Translations under genes and position numbers: made by a program
Shown here: piece after piece, positions 11,501 to 20,800 of the stretch
How the letters are laid out: each line of letters opens with the position of its first letter
Numbering within the stretch: the stretch's first letter is position 1
The notes under the pieces: generated by a model
Database searches by the model: none
The model's input: only the letters and a program-made list of their open reading frames with translations
What the model was told of the DNA's origin: nothing
Assembly: GCA_021464415.1 (NCBI GenBank)
Contig: CM038469.1
Coordinates: 32,273,883 to 32,337,882 of the forward strand
DNA from: Lonicera japonica
Lineage: Eukaryota; Streptophyta; Magnoliopsida; Dipsacales; Caprifoliaceae
Reading direction: 5' to 3'
Length of the DNA stretch: 64,000 bases

Positions 11501-14500
11501 TCACAAAATGGCATTCATGAACTATCAAAAAAATTGATTCCACAATGTACAAAAAAGTTTTACTTAAACAAAAAGAAAATTTTATTCCACAAAGTACAAC
11601 CGTTATGAAGCTTGCATTGATATATCCCCTTGCTGATGGTCTGTAATCCTTGCATGGGTTGAGAACAACTCTGTTGTTGTCAACTGGGAACAATGAAATT
11701 CAAAAATTATTTCACATAATAAACTCATTCCTAGAAACAAAATCAAGTGGACTGCCATACATGGTAAAACATCTTGGTAACGGTTTTTGCTACAGTTAAC
11801 TCTGTCAAGAGCCACTGAACAGCTATTCCTCGAGTCCAATGTTTTCATCCTATTGGCCTGAAATAATGATAATAGGACTTAGTAATAGGCACTCACAGAA
11901 GGGCCGCATCATTATCACAAACTAAATGGATAATAAATAAATAAATCGCTTTTTTTTTGAGCTTGCACACTATTCTTAATGCAAAATTAGACTTAACCCC
12001 CCCCTGTTATCATTAATCATTAGACTTTGCTCCTTGCATGTGGGTGAAGATCAAAGATGACGGAAAAATGGGGAATTAAGTCTAATTTTTTTAGCATAAT
12101 TAGTGTTCTAAAAATCGGATTTTATCAGGGATAAATTGGCGATTTATCGGAAATCGGCAAGGTGCCGATCGGATTATCCATAATCGGCTCAAAATATCGG
12201 CAGTGGAGAAATCGGAAATTTATCGCATATTTATCGCAATAAATCGTAATCGGCGATAAATTGAAAAAAAAAATTTAACGTTCCCAAATTAATCGACATC
12301 GTTTTCTAACCCAAACCCTATTCGTTTTCTCTCCTCACTCGACGACTCCCACACCACGCGACCTCGCCGTTCCTCTCTCTATCTCTCACTCTTCGCCGTT
12401 CCTCTCTCTCTCTCTCACTCGACGGTCGAGACCTCGCCGTTCCTCTCTCTATCTCTCAATCGTTCCTTGAGAAGACGAGAGAAATTAGTTTCCAATCGCT
12501 CGTTGAGAAGACGAGAGAGAGAACTTACAAGAAATCTTGAGAGAGGAGTTTGAAGAAGAGAGTGACGATCGGCGGCTGTGCATTTTTTTTTTTTTTTTGG
12601 TCTGCACGGCTGTGCAGTTGAAACCCTAAGTTGATTAAGTTGATTTTGTCTCTTTACCTTTCTTTTCTTCTTTTTTTTTTGTTTAAGATGAGAAAATTCT
12701 TGCTGGGCCCTTAGAAGTTGACGAGCCCAAATTTCCCTTGGGTTGGGTTTTTTTTATGTATTATACTAGTGCCTTTGAACGTGTTTTTTAATTATAATAT
12801 ATTATATATTTGGCAAGCCCAAATATTTAACTTTATCTTATTTTGTGTTTTGATAAATTGTTATGATATTTTATATATTATATGGTGTATGTATGCATGT
12901 GAAAAACTTCTTTTTAATGTTTACAATGAACCCCCTAAGTTATTTTTATTTAGCATTTTACTCTATTAATATACATTTTGCTACTATTCTGTTTTATTTA
13001 ACATATTGTTATATAATATATTATTTATATGGTGAACAGTGCATATCCGATTTTTCCGATTTATCCCCGATAAATACCCGATAAAATGAAAAATCCCCAC
13101 TCCCCACCTTGCCGATCGATTTCCGATTCACGATTTTTAGAACATTGCATAATCCTTTGACTTAACGACCCCCACCCCTTGGGCGAGTTTTTATGTAATT
13201 CTTTCACAGTCCCCCTCATGTAGGGGATGAGGTCTAACAATTATGAAACAAGGAGTAAGTCTTATTTTGCAGATAAAATGGCAGCAAAGTAAAAAAAAAG
13301 AAATGCCCCAAAATGAATAAACACAAAGTTATGATGAACAACACTCCAACAAAAAGATTTGCTAGTATGTTCAGCAGGAATCCGTTAAAGGTTCCTCTTC
13401 ACCTACTCAATGGAAATGCCAAAGTTTTGTTGCACAACTATAAAATTGTAACTGAACAAATTCTGAAAGATAGGAAAACATCAGCTCAAAAGTTTGTACT
13501 ATCTGTAAATATGCTTATTAGTGAAAAAGCTACTGAGCCCACATTGGCAAGGTACGATTCTAATTTAACGGTCAAAGTATGCAAAAGAACGGAATTAGTA
13601 GCTGTGCGCAAAAAATGACTGACAAAACTGACCGGATCAGCACACTTCGGTTTATTTTTTGCCAATGGTCCTGTCCAGTTTTGAGGAACTTAAACAGAAC
13701 TTCAGACTTCAGTTTGTGAAATATAAACCTGACCAGACCACCTCACTTCCCCTTTATTTCCAAAAACAAATGTTCTTGTAAGCATATTGTATTTTTCGCT
13801 TCATATTCTAATATATAGCATACCCTTTTTTAGTAAACTATAGCATAGTTTCTTTTATGTATACAAAGTCTTAGGCCTTACTTTTTTTCCCCAAATGTGG
13901 CCCAAAACTTATGGGTTGAATGCTAAATTAAGCCTAAAAGTTGATGGGGCCAAATGAGAAAATGGTCAAAGCCAATCCAACAGAACAAACAGCCAACCAT
14001 GAAAAAATCAAAGTGGTCTGGTCCATTCTGCTCTAAAGCCATAGTTAAAACCTAGAATCAGAGAAGAATAGTGTTGGGAGATAACAAGAGAGAGAAGCAC
14101 TACCGCTCTCCTCATATCATATATGGGTGGTGCCCTAAGAGTTTTACCCACTGTAAATACAATTAACCAAAAATAAATAAAAGAGGGACATGAAAAGAAC
14201 TCTAACACTCACCCTCAAGCTCGAGCTCGAGCATAAGGATCACACATGCCCAGCTTGAAACATAGGGTATGAAACAGGCTACAGCCCAAGGGCTTTGTAT
14301 AGATGTCACCTAGTTGATCTTCGGACTTCACAAACGGAGTAACAATCTGCTTTCGCATAATCATGTCTCGAACGAAGTGGCAATCTACCTCAATGTGCTT
14401 AGTAAGCTCATGAAACACGGGATTACTATCAATAAATATAGCAGCCTTATCACAATACATTTCCATAGGAGCTGATGCCTTAACACGCATTTCACGAAGC

Positions 14501-17500
14501 AAGGATTGAACCCATAACATCTTTGATGCTGTGTGTGACATAGCTCTATATTCAGACTCAACACAAGATCTAGCAACTACTTCTTTTTTCTTAATATGCC
14601 ATGTCACGAGATTACCACCCACAAACATACAGTAACCCGAAGTAGATCATCTATCAGTACGACTTCCAACTCAGTCTGCATCTGAAAAAACAGTCACACT
14701 CAAAGACTTTGAAGCTTTATAAAGTAAACCTTCACCAAGAGCTCCTTTTATATAATGGAGAATACAACAAGTTGCTTCCCAATTGGATTGTCGTGGGGCA
14801 TGCATAAACTAACTGACAACACCTACGGCATATGTAATGTTTGGTCGGGTCACGGTCAAATAGATCAACTTTCCAACTAGTCTCCTATAACGCCCAACAT
14901 CTGAGAAAGACTACCCCTGCTCTACATCCAATTTCACACCAGAATCCATATGACTATCAACTGGCTTACATCCAAACATGCTAGTCTCAGACAAAGGATC
15001 TAATATATACTTCCTTTGAAAAACACTAATACCTTCCTTGGACCTAGCAACTTCAATGCCCAGAAAATAATGAAGCTACCCCAAATATTTGGTATGGAAC
15101 TATTGTCCCAAGTGTGTCTTTAGCTTTAGAAATTCCATGAGAGTCATTCCTATGATAATAATATCATGAACATAAACTATAAGAACAATAGTACCTGCTT
15201 TTGAATGATAAACAAATACCGAATGATCTGAAGTTGACCTCTTAGAACCACAACTCAAGATGACACCACTGAACTTATCAAACCAAGCTCAAGGTGATTG
15301 TTTTAGAACATGCAATGCTTTCTTCAACTTACAAACCATATTCTCCTTGCCAGATACTACATACCAGGGAGTTGCTCCATTACACTTCCTCCTGAAGATC
15401 CCCATGCAAGAAAGCATTTTTAATATCTAGCTTGTCGAGCGGCCAATCATATGACACAGCAACTGGCAAAAGAACTCTAACAGAGTTAAGACGTGCAACA
15501 GGAGAAAAGGTCTCTATGTAATCAACCCCATAAGTCTGAGTATACCCTTCAGCTACCAATCAAGCTTTTAACCGTTCAACAGATCCATCTGGAAGATATT
15601 TCACTATATACACCCACCTACAACCAACTACTTGTTTTCCAGAGAATAAAGGGATTTGTTCCCCCATCTGATTATTGTGAAGGGCTTTCATCTCCTCATC
15701 CATAGCCAACTTCCAACCGGAAGAATCGAGAGCCTACTTATATGAATGAGGAATGTAATAGCAGACAAGGATAAGACAAAGGTCAACAAAGATGGGGGCA
15801 ATCAATGATAAGAAACAAAAGAAGACACAGGATGTTTGGTACAAGAGAAAATACCTTTATGTTTGGCAATGGGTAAATTATCAAGATCAGGCACTGAAGG
15901 AGTAGGGACAAGGAGATGAGGATCATCAACCTTGGATCTGCAGTTAACGACTGGGCAAGCCATGGTTAAACTTGTCTTGTTTTAGATCCCTGATAAACCT
16001 TGACGGGTGATGAATCAATCGAAGAAGTAGGAGACTGGTAGTGGAATAGAAGGAGGGGAATGAGATCCCTCCCCTGATGACAAGACACAATATCGAAATA
16101 TATGCTGTGACCTGCGGATGAAAAAAAAAGGTGTAGACTCAAAAAGGTAACGCCGGCACTCACAAAGTATCGACAAGTAGCAGGACAATAACAACAATAA
16201 CCTTTTTGAGTACGAGAGTAACCCAAAAAGATACAATTCACAGACCTAGGCGACAGCTTATACCGACCAACACTAGGAAAGGGGGGAAATTTGTTTTAAA
16301 ATTAATGTAGCAAAACTATTCCGACATTATTGTTTGTCAGCACTATAGTGGCGCACTGTTCACGAGAGTGTTGCGGCTCACTGTTCACAAGCGAAACACT
16401 GTTCATGAGTGGTGCCCTAAGAGTTTTACCCACTGTAAATACAATTAACCAAAAATAAATAAAAGATGGGACATAAAAAGAACTTTAATAGCCATAAATC
16501 TATCTGGTCCAGTTACTACTATTTCAAAACTGACCATGTCGGTCTGGTCAGGAAAATGGTCCAAAACCCGGACCAACCAGAAGGTGCACACCCCTAGGAA
16601 GGAGTGCGCGATACAATGAATATGCATACCAGTTGCTATCGCATTGTGATATTAGTATATAACTAAGGACTGAAGACCCCATTGTTATTCTATTTGGAGT
16701 TAAGAGGTCAGTTGAGTCACTCAAGTCCTTAGAGTTGTTAGCATTGGCAAAAAATCTCCATTAGAGTTGGAATAAAGCTCCATCATGCTTGATGTGGACA
16801 ATTTGAGGGGGAGAACCCAAAAGTTGGGTGAAATGTATCAAATGCCAAAATACAAAGATATGCCAAGGATACTTGAGTTGAATCGACTTGTTTAGAGAAT
16901 TGAGATTGTTTAGATGACTCTAACCTGGCCCAGCAAGGCCAGCACAATCCAAACTATGCTGGGAAGGATCCTTAATTAGTTGAATTTAAAGTGACTAATT
17001 ATGGGTACATAGAAAGGACTCAATACGCGTTAATGAATAAAATTCCAAGCCCATTATGACTAGTAGAAGCCTATCTAAAAATGGATAATCCAGATTGGAT
17101 ACTGACGCCGTATTCTATTGTGATTCCTCAAAGCATTTGTTATCAGAAACAACTTGATTTGGAGAAATCCTAGTACAGTTGTACAACCAGTCAACCACTA
17201 AGTTTATAGAAAGAGTAGGGTGACCGGAAAACATTATGTCTATTATACGGAAAGGTTTTTGTCAACCATCAACTCTCCAAGGTCTCCACATCCAATGGTC
17301 CACATAGTATATAATGGTATATACAAAAAGACCCTAGATTTGCATTACGCTCACATTAAAACGTCTCATCATCAATTTTAAAAAGGGAGCTCGAGGCATG
17401 ATTTTTAGGGTAAAATCTTAGGCTTACGCCTCTCTAGTTTGAAGCTTTTTTGTAATATTATGTCGTTTTGAGGCTTCTTAAAAAAAAGAAAAAGAAAAAA

Positions 17501-19396
17501 GAAATTGAAGTGAAATAACCCTCAAACCCTATCATCTAAAACGTAAACAACAGAGGGAGAGGAGATCTTTTTCTGCAGAAAAAAAAAAGAGGAGAATGGC
17601 AACAGGAAGCTACCAGCAACCAAAACCCCAGGCTTGCTACATCGTTTTCTTCTATTTGTAAGTATTTTCCCCTTTTCTTTCACTTCTCATCTTTTTTCTT
17701 CTCTTTGTTTTCACTTATCGATGCCGTTATTTTCTTTGTTATTTCCTTCCTTCTATTTCTTTTATAATAATTAGACTATTTTGCTTCCTAGTTCCTTCTT
17801 CACTTAAACTTCTTTTTTATTTATTCTTTAATTTGTAATTGTTCTTTTCTCTTCTTTTTTTTTCCCTCTTTCAATTTTTTTTTACTTTGGTTTTTTTTTA
17901 AAAGTTTTATAATAACCACAACCTTTGTATTTGTTCAGGTTTTTTCCTATTTTTATTTATTCTTTTATGGTGTATATAATATATATATATATATATTATT
18001 TGTGTCAATGATTAATGAATGAATATTATTGTGGTGTAAACTTGTAGTAAATTGTGTTCAATGTTATTATGTTATTGTCATTTTATTAGATAAAAATAAA
18101 TTAAAAAAATGAGGCTTACGCCTCAATGTGCCTCGTGGCACCCAGGCAAAACACCTTAAACCCACCTCGCACCTTTTAAAACATTGCTCATCATGCAAAC
18201 ATACGCACAACACAATCCAAATACTTGCACTGTCATCCTCATTATTATGTATTTGCACTAGTTTATTGATTGTTTATGAGTTCTTCTGATTTTTGAGTGC
18301 TCAATGTCATAGAATCCTCCATACAAAAATTTCACTTTTTCTTCATCAACAATCACAGCAGGTACTAAGAGCCCCATTCTGTGACAACAAGTTTCTGTGC
18401 TGCCTATTTTGTCCTCGAAAACACGAGGAAGGAAATGAAGATGCATAAATTGAATGCTAATACTGCATTTATATTCAGTTAGTGACAAGCATATGTACGC
18501 ACTCCACCTAGGAAAACTTTGCCAAAACACAATTACTTTTTTAGGTTTTTACCTAAATCCAATGTAGTTAGTTACATCGATGTTTCATTTCACAGAATGA
18601 GATAATTGAAAGTATAAAAACTCAATACATATGTAAAATATAGAAATACACATAAAGAAATTGTGTGATGAGTTCCCACTGTGCTCCACTAGATACATTA
18701 GAAATCCACTATCATTGTTTGTATTAAGTCCCCACATTTGGCTTTACCACTTTAGAAGAAAAGCAAATTAATTCCAATGTAATTAATGATCAACAATAAA
18801 CCTATTTCCTACATGAATGATACTTGGATTACTTGACATGATTATGGCCTAAAAAGTTAAGTATACTCGTCCCACTTAATGTTGAATGTTTAATCATTGA
18901 AAAAATAGCCGCTAATCTCTTCATGATCTAAAAAAACAAAAAGCTTATTGTACTTGTACCATTGAACGCTTAGAACTCTCACATTAAGCATATTTAAGCC
19001 TTCAAATGCAAAATCAAACACCCCTAAGACAGATACAGTGACAACTGAGAACAGATACCAAATATTAAGTCTATCGCCGGAGGCAGATATTATGATAGTT
19101 ACAGTAAACGTATTGAGAAACAAATACTGTGAGACAGCATCTGTGAGTGACCGGATCCGAAAACGTACGTATTTGTGATCATATATACAGAGAGGGAGAG
19201 AGCTAACCTGCAAGGCATAGAACTCCTGGCCGATAGTTTCGAGATCCTTGTCCTTGAAACACCTGAGAGCTTCGGAGCAGTACCGGAGCTGATCAGATGA
19301 GAGCACAATTCTCGAAGGAGGATCGTCGGGGGAGAAAACCAAGGGTTTGCCGGACGAAGAAGACGAAGAGGAGATAGATTTTCCCGCGGCAGCCAT
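5441..19396 (-). CDS. PTP1: Tyrosine-specific protein phosphatase, PTP1-like (spliced; seven of about eight exons)
   Basis: A classical tyrosine-specific phosphatase, which removes phosphate from phosphotyrosine on proteins such as MAP kinases. Exons are 19396-19208, 11857-11761, 11683-11601, 11494-11354, 6987-6853, 6084-5936 and 5582-5441. All have AG/GT borders, and the phases sum to exactly 312 codons without a stop. Family motifs appear in order: KNRY substrate loop (exon 2), the TQGPLPHT and FWEMV block (exon 4), WPDHGVP acid loop (exon 6), and the CX5R active site [10 protein letters not shown] split across exons 6 and 7. Arabidopsis PTP1 is about 340 residues, so roughly 28 C-terminal residues (the DQY region) are missing and should lie to the left of the window. 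Intron 1 (7.35 kb) and intron 4 (4.4 kb) are swollen by transposons. Looks functional. Confidence 0.9.
5642..5896. mobile_element. MITE in intron 6 (GGGYCCGTYTGATAAAA ends)
   Basis: The left end AGGGCCCGTCTGATAAAA and the reverse complement of the right end AGGGTCCGTTTGATAAAA differ at two positions. The size is 255 bp with a non-coding interior. It shares its terminal word with the larger foldback element at 4088-5290, so both probably belong to one family. Confidence 0.75.
5936..6084 (-). CDS. PTP1: PTP1-like exon 6
   Basis: Carries the WPDHGVP loop, whose aspartate is the general acid in this family, and ends in VHC with the nucleophilic cysteine. The acceptor is TTTCAG and the donor GTTGAG. 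The active-site signature is completed only after splicing to exon 7. Confidence 0.92.
6085..6852 (-). other. PTP1-like intron 5
   Basis: 768 bp, AT-rich, with no gene or full transposon recognised. A short local duplication (CCATTACTAAAGTCTT twice near 6398-6425) and a GATATGATATATT repeat near 6680-6700 are the only structures seen. Confidence 0.6.
6853..6987 (-). CDS. PTP1: PTP1-like exon 5
   Basis: Starts TEKCGDYF, continues [10 protein letters not shown] and ends EVNYKE before donor GTAAGA. Both borders are in phase 0. This is the middle of the phosphatase beta-sheet core and closely follows the plant family. Confidence 0.92.
7159..7683. mobile_element. hAT-type non-autonomous element (CCTAGG-word type)
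   Basis: The ends are CAATGTTCTAAAAATCAC and, on the other strand, CAGTGTTCTAAAATCAGC. Both terminal regions contain CTAGG words (GGCCTAGG on the left, GTCTAGGAGCTAGGC on the right, reverse strand). The flanking 8-mers agree only partly, so the target duplication has decayed. The left 160 bp resemble the truncated element at 63307, including TTATTTTAAATAACATAAT. There is no transposase. Confidence 0.65.
7967..8160. mobile_element. MITE, family A copy 1
   Basis: A palindromic element of about 190 bp. The left arm reads inward from AATGTAAAATTAAACTTACTCC. The right arm, reversed, reads TTCAAAATTAGACTTTGTTCC. It is the same family as the interrupted copy at 11979-13274. Confidence 0.6.
9471..9545 (-). 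mobile_element. LINE 3' tail fragment
   Basis: On the minus strand this reads TTTGTTTCTTATC followed by a run of A. That matches the 3' end of the LINE at 1-3450 (TTTGTTTCTGATC then A-run). Only the 3' UTR end is recognisable, so it is probably a heavily 5'-truncated copy. Confidence 0.55.
9542..10167 (+). repeat. Possible solo LTR
   Basis: Begins TGTTAGGTGAGTTGTCACCT, a short palindrome. It contains a TATA box (CTATAAATAC, about 9740) followed by a pyrimidine-rich leader-like stretch, and could end near TTTTTTACA. The layout resembles an LTR promoter. No second LTR, primer site or target duplication was found, so this is a guess. Confidence 0.3.
10222..11180. mobile_element. hAT-like non-autonomous element in intron 4
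   Basis: The left end is TAGAGGTGTGCACACTTCGG. The reverse complement of the right end is TAGCGGTGTGCTAGAAACC. Repeated subterminal words such as AACCAAACTG, GGTTAGCC and CGGTTAGCC are typical of plant Ac/Tag-like hAT elements. The 8-mers outside the ends do not match, so the duplication is lost or the ends are slightly wrong. Another end of the same type is at 16596. Confidence 0.5.
11354..11494 (-). CDS. PTP1: PTP1-like exon 4
   Basis: Encodes [19 protein letters not shown], then [13 protein letters not shown]. This is the highly conserved core before the WPD loop. Acceptor ATGCAG and donor GTAACT are both in phase 0. Confidence 0.92.
11601..11683 (-). CDS. PTP1: PTP1-like exon 3
   Basis: Encodes [13 protein letters not shown] and GYINASFIT. 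The NASFI block is the phosphatase substrate-binding strand. The exon starts in the middle of the codon begun at the end of exon 2, and the phases fit. Confidence 0.9.
11761..11857 (-). CDS. PTP1: PTP1-like exon 2
   Basis: Encodes [13 protein letters not shown] and [16 protein letters not shown] is the phosphotyrosine-recognition loop of the family. The acceptor is TTTCAG and the donor GTATGG. Confidence 0.9.
11979..13274. mobile_element. MITE, family A copy 2, split by an hAT-type element
   Basis: The left arm AATGCAAAATTAGACTTAAC and the right arm (reversed, CTGCAAAATAAGACTTACTCC) pair, and the words around CATGTGGG/CATGAGGG pair further in. Without the 1.05-kb insertion at 12101-13147 the element would be about 250 bp, like copy 1 at 7967. 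Confidence 0.6.
12101..13147. mobile_element. hAT-type non-autonomous element (CGATAAATCGG-word type)
   Basis: The ends are TAGTGTTCTAAAAATCGG and, reversed, CAATGTTCTAAAAATCG. Flanking CATAAT (12095-12100 and 13148-13153) remains of an 8-bp duplication. The left 170 bp and right 100 bp are full of repeated and inverted GATAAATCGG / CCGATTTATC words. The core from about 12300 is gene-leader-like (AACCCTATTCG, then CCTCGCCGTTCCTCTCTCT repeated three times). No transposase was seen. Confidence 0.72.
14127..14201. repeat. Direct repeat flanking the copia fragment, copy 1
   Basis: About 75 bp from GTGGTGCCCTAAGAG to AAGAACT, nearly identical to 16409-16484. The copies lie on both sides of a minus-strand copia pol remnant, so they are probably remains of its two LTRs. 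Confidence 0.65.
14215..16250 (-). pseudogene. Ty1/copia pol remnant (integrase end, RT, RNase H)
   Basis: The minus strand gives, from right to left, the end of a copia integrase region ([13 protein letters not shown], about 16235), reverse transcriptase pieces ([14 protein letters not shown] near 15420), and RNase H ([14 protein letters not shown], then YTKPL near 14290). Only the last 137 codons (14215-14628) form an open frame. The rest is broken by stops and frameshifts. It lies inside an hAT-like element within intron 1, in the same orientation as the host gene. Confidence 0.85.
16409..16484. repeat. Direct repeat flanking the copia fragment, copy 2
   Basis: Partner of 14127-14201, with a few differences (one inserted T, GGGACATGAAA versus GGGACATAAAA). 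Just before it, CACTGTTCA occurs three times within 80 bp (16347-16405), a repeat of the kind found in LTR promoters. Confidence 0.65.
17373..18186. mobile_element. hAT-type non-autonomous element (GGCGTAAGCC-word type)
   Basis: An exact 8-bp duplication CTCATCAT (17365-17372 and 18187-18194) bounds ends CAATTTTAAAAAGG and, reversed, CAATGTTTTAAAAGG. Both terminal regions carry GGCTTACGCCTC and CTCGAGGC-type words. The core (about 17520-17665) looks like a gene start: an AAACCCTA word, an A/G-rich leader, an ATG at 17596, and a GTAAGTATTT donor-like site after it, followed by a long T-rich intron-like stretch. No transposase was seen. Confidence 0.75.
19208..19396 (-). CDS. PTP1: PTP1-like exon 1
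   Basis: 63 codons: MAAAGKS, a serine run, then SPDDPPSRI and [12 protein letters not shown], ending QEFYALQ before donor GTTAGC. The N-terminal serine-rich tail and LSSDQL block are as in plant PTP1. The ATG at 19396 is the first in frame with the conserved region. Confidence 0.88.
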
Positions 19397-19510
19397 CGCC
19401 GATTTTCGACTCCGACTCCGACTCCGACTCCAGCTCCGACTCGGAGTAGCAACGGCGTTGCCCGTGACGTCGTAGTTTTGTGGTTACTTTCGGAGTTTAC
19501 TACCACCGTG
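19397..19510 (-). promoter_or_regulatory. PTP1-like 5' leader and proximal promoter
   Basis: Upstream of the ATG there is a hexamer repeat (CGGAGT on the minus strand, several copies at about 19409-19445) and a TGACGTCG site at 19467-19474, a bZIP-type ACGT core. The GC content is much higher than the surroundings. No clear TATA box is seen. Assignment as leader or promoter is inferred from position. Confidence 0.5.
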
Positions 19511-20142
19511 TGAATCGCCCTCTCTCAGTTGATCGTAAGGGTTGTTTGGGGATTTTATTCAATAATGGTGCGTTGGGCGCGTTAGATAAAGGAGATATAA
19601 TATAACCAGGGTTGGAATTAGTTGGATAAAAATTATATGAGATAGGGTAGCAATCGAATAAAGATTAAGCGAGATTAGATAGAATAAAAATTAATCGGAT
19701 AAAGATTTAATAAACTTTGTATTTGATGGAGTTCCAGATTACAAGTCCACGTATTATATAATACAACTTGCTTTTCTTTCAAATATATATGTAATTTTAA
19801 TTGTTGTTCATAATTTTTTTTTAACTAATGCGATTCTTCTATTTATAAATAAATTTCGTAAGAAACTTTTTTGAAAGAAAAGTTTTATATCACATACAAT
19901 AATTACGAACTAGGCATTAAGTACAATTTCAAATTCTAATGTTACCATTTTTTCTAAAATTAAAGTTTCTTATAAATATTTTCATTTAATAAAAAAATAA
20001 ATAAAATATGTCATATATAAAATAAATTAATTTTATTAGTTGAGTTACTATAATTTTGGATGGTTGAAAATTTTCATTAATAAATTTGATTATTTAAAAG
20101 GTGTAAAGAAAAAGATTAAAAAAAATTAATTAAAGATTTATA
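19511..20142. other. AT-rich intergenic DNA
   Basis: No gene or recognisable element between the phosphatase promoter and the copia LTR. A GGATAAA(G/A)ATTA-like word recurs near 19620-19710. Confidence 0.5.
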
Positions 20143-20745
20143 TGACATCCTAGCACTTTCAAATCTTCTTGAATCACTATTCATCTCTATTCTTCATCTA
20201 TTTCCATCATACAAAGATTCAAGCAATTATTTTGTTCAATTATTCTTCATTTGAGTTATAGAATTTGATCAAACTTGATAACTCTAGTGTGAGCATCAAT
20301 TATAATTTTTCAAACAATTGAGAGTTATTGTACATTGATGTGTGTCACCAAAACAACTTCTTTATTTAAAATTGTGAAAGGTTTATCTCATAGAATATCA
20401 AGAGGGATTTTTGTGAGAGTGTGTGAGAAAAATACATTTGTAGTGGCTTAATTTTCACCCGTAAGTAAATCGATTTTAGTGGAACTTCTCGGGAGCACTA
20501 CTCGGGCGTGGACATATGGTCTAGACAATTGAACCGTGTGAACATAACGTCTTGAGCTTCTTATGTTTAATATTTTATCTTTAAGCTATTTACTTTTATT
20601 GTATCATTACATATTGTGATTGGAATTACTTACTTGATTTGCTTATTACTTGATAGAGACTTGAACTCTTTTGAAATTATTTTAAAAAAATTGGATTAAG
20701 TTTCAAAAACTCTATTCACCCCTATAGGGTATTTTCTTACTTATA
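20143..20745 (+). repeat. Copia 5' LTR
   Basis: Begins TGACATCCTAGCAC and ends near CTTATA. It aligns along its length with 22820-23425, with many point differences, so the insertion is not recent. Confidence 0.88.
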
Positions 20746-20747
20746 AT

Positions 20748-20760
20748 TGGTATCAGAGGT
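20748..20760 (+). promoter_or_regulatory. Primer-binding site (initiator tRNA-Met)
   Basis: TGGTATCAGAGGT directly after the LTR matches the 3' end of initiator tRNA-Met, the usual primer of plant copia elements. Confidence 0.85.
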
Positions 20761-20800
20761 TGTACTTTTGTTTTGATTTAACAATTTTAGAGTTTATAAT

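Larger units (their letters stand above)
13636..16596. mobile_element. hAT-like element carrying copia debris
   Basis: The right end is clear: GGTGCACACCCCTA at 16583-16596, inverted TAGGGGTGTGCACC, preceded by GACCAACC and GTCCAAAACC words. The left part, from about 13636, starts CAGCACACTTCGGTTT, like the interior of the end at 10222, but its terminal bases are lost. Between them sits a copia fragment. The left boundary is uncertain. Confidence 0.45.
11858..19207 (-). other. PTP1-like intron 1, transposon-filled
   Basis: 7.35 kb. It holds a MITE split by an hAT-type element (11979-13274), an hAT-like element split by copia debris (about 13636-16596) and another hAT-type element (17373-18186). 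The pieces at 16597-17372 and 18187-19207 hold no gene or element I recognise. Short open frames there, such as minus strand 18258-18530, lack family motifs. Confidence 0.65.

Noticed and set aside
10222..16596. One large hAT element from 10222 to 16596
   Set aside because: PTP1 exons 2-4 lie between these ends. A nearer right end at 11180 fits the left end, so they are two elements.
18258..18530. 90-codon minus-strand frame in intron 1
   Set aside because: No recognisable domain, no splice-consistent place in the phosphatase, and it lies just outside an hAT-type element.
19099..19506. 135-codon minus-strand frame over PTP1 exon 1
   Set aside because: Wrong frame, driven by the CGGAGT repeat in the 5' leader. 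The MAAAGKS frame fits the family.
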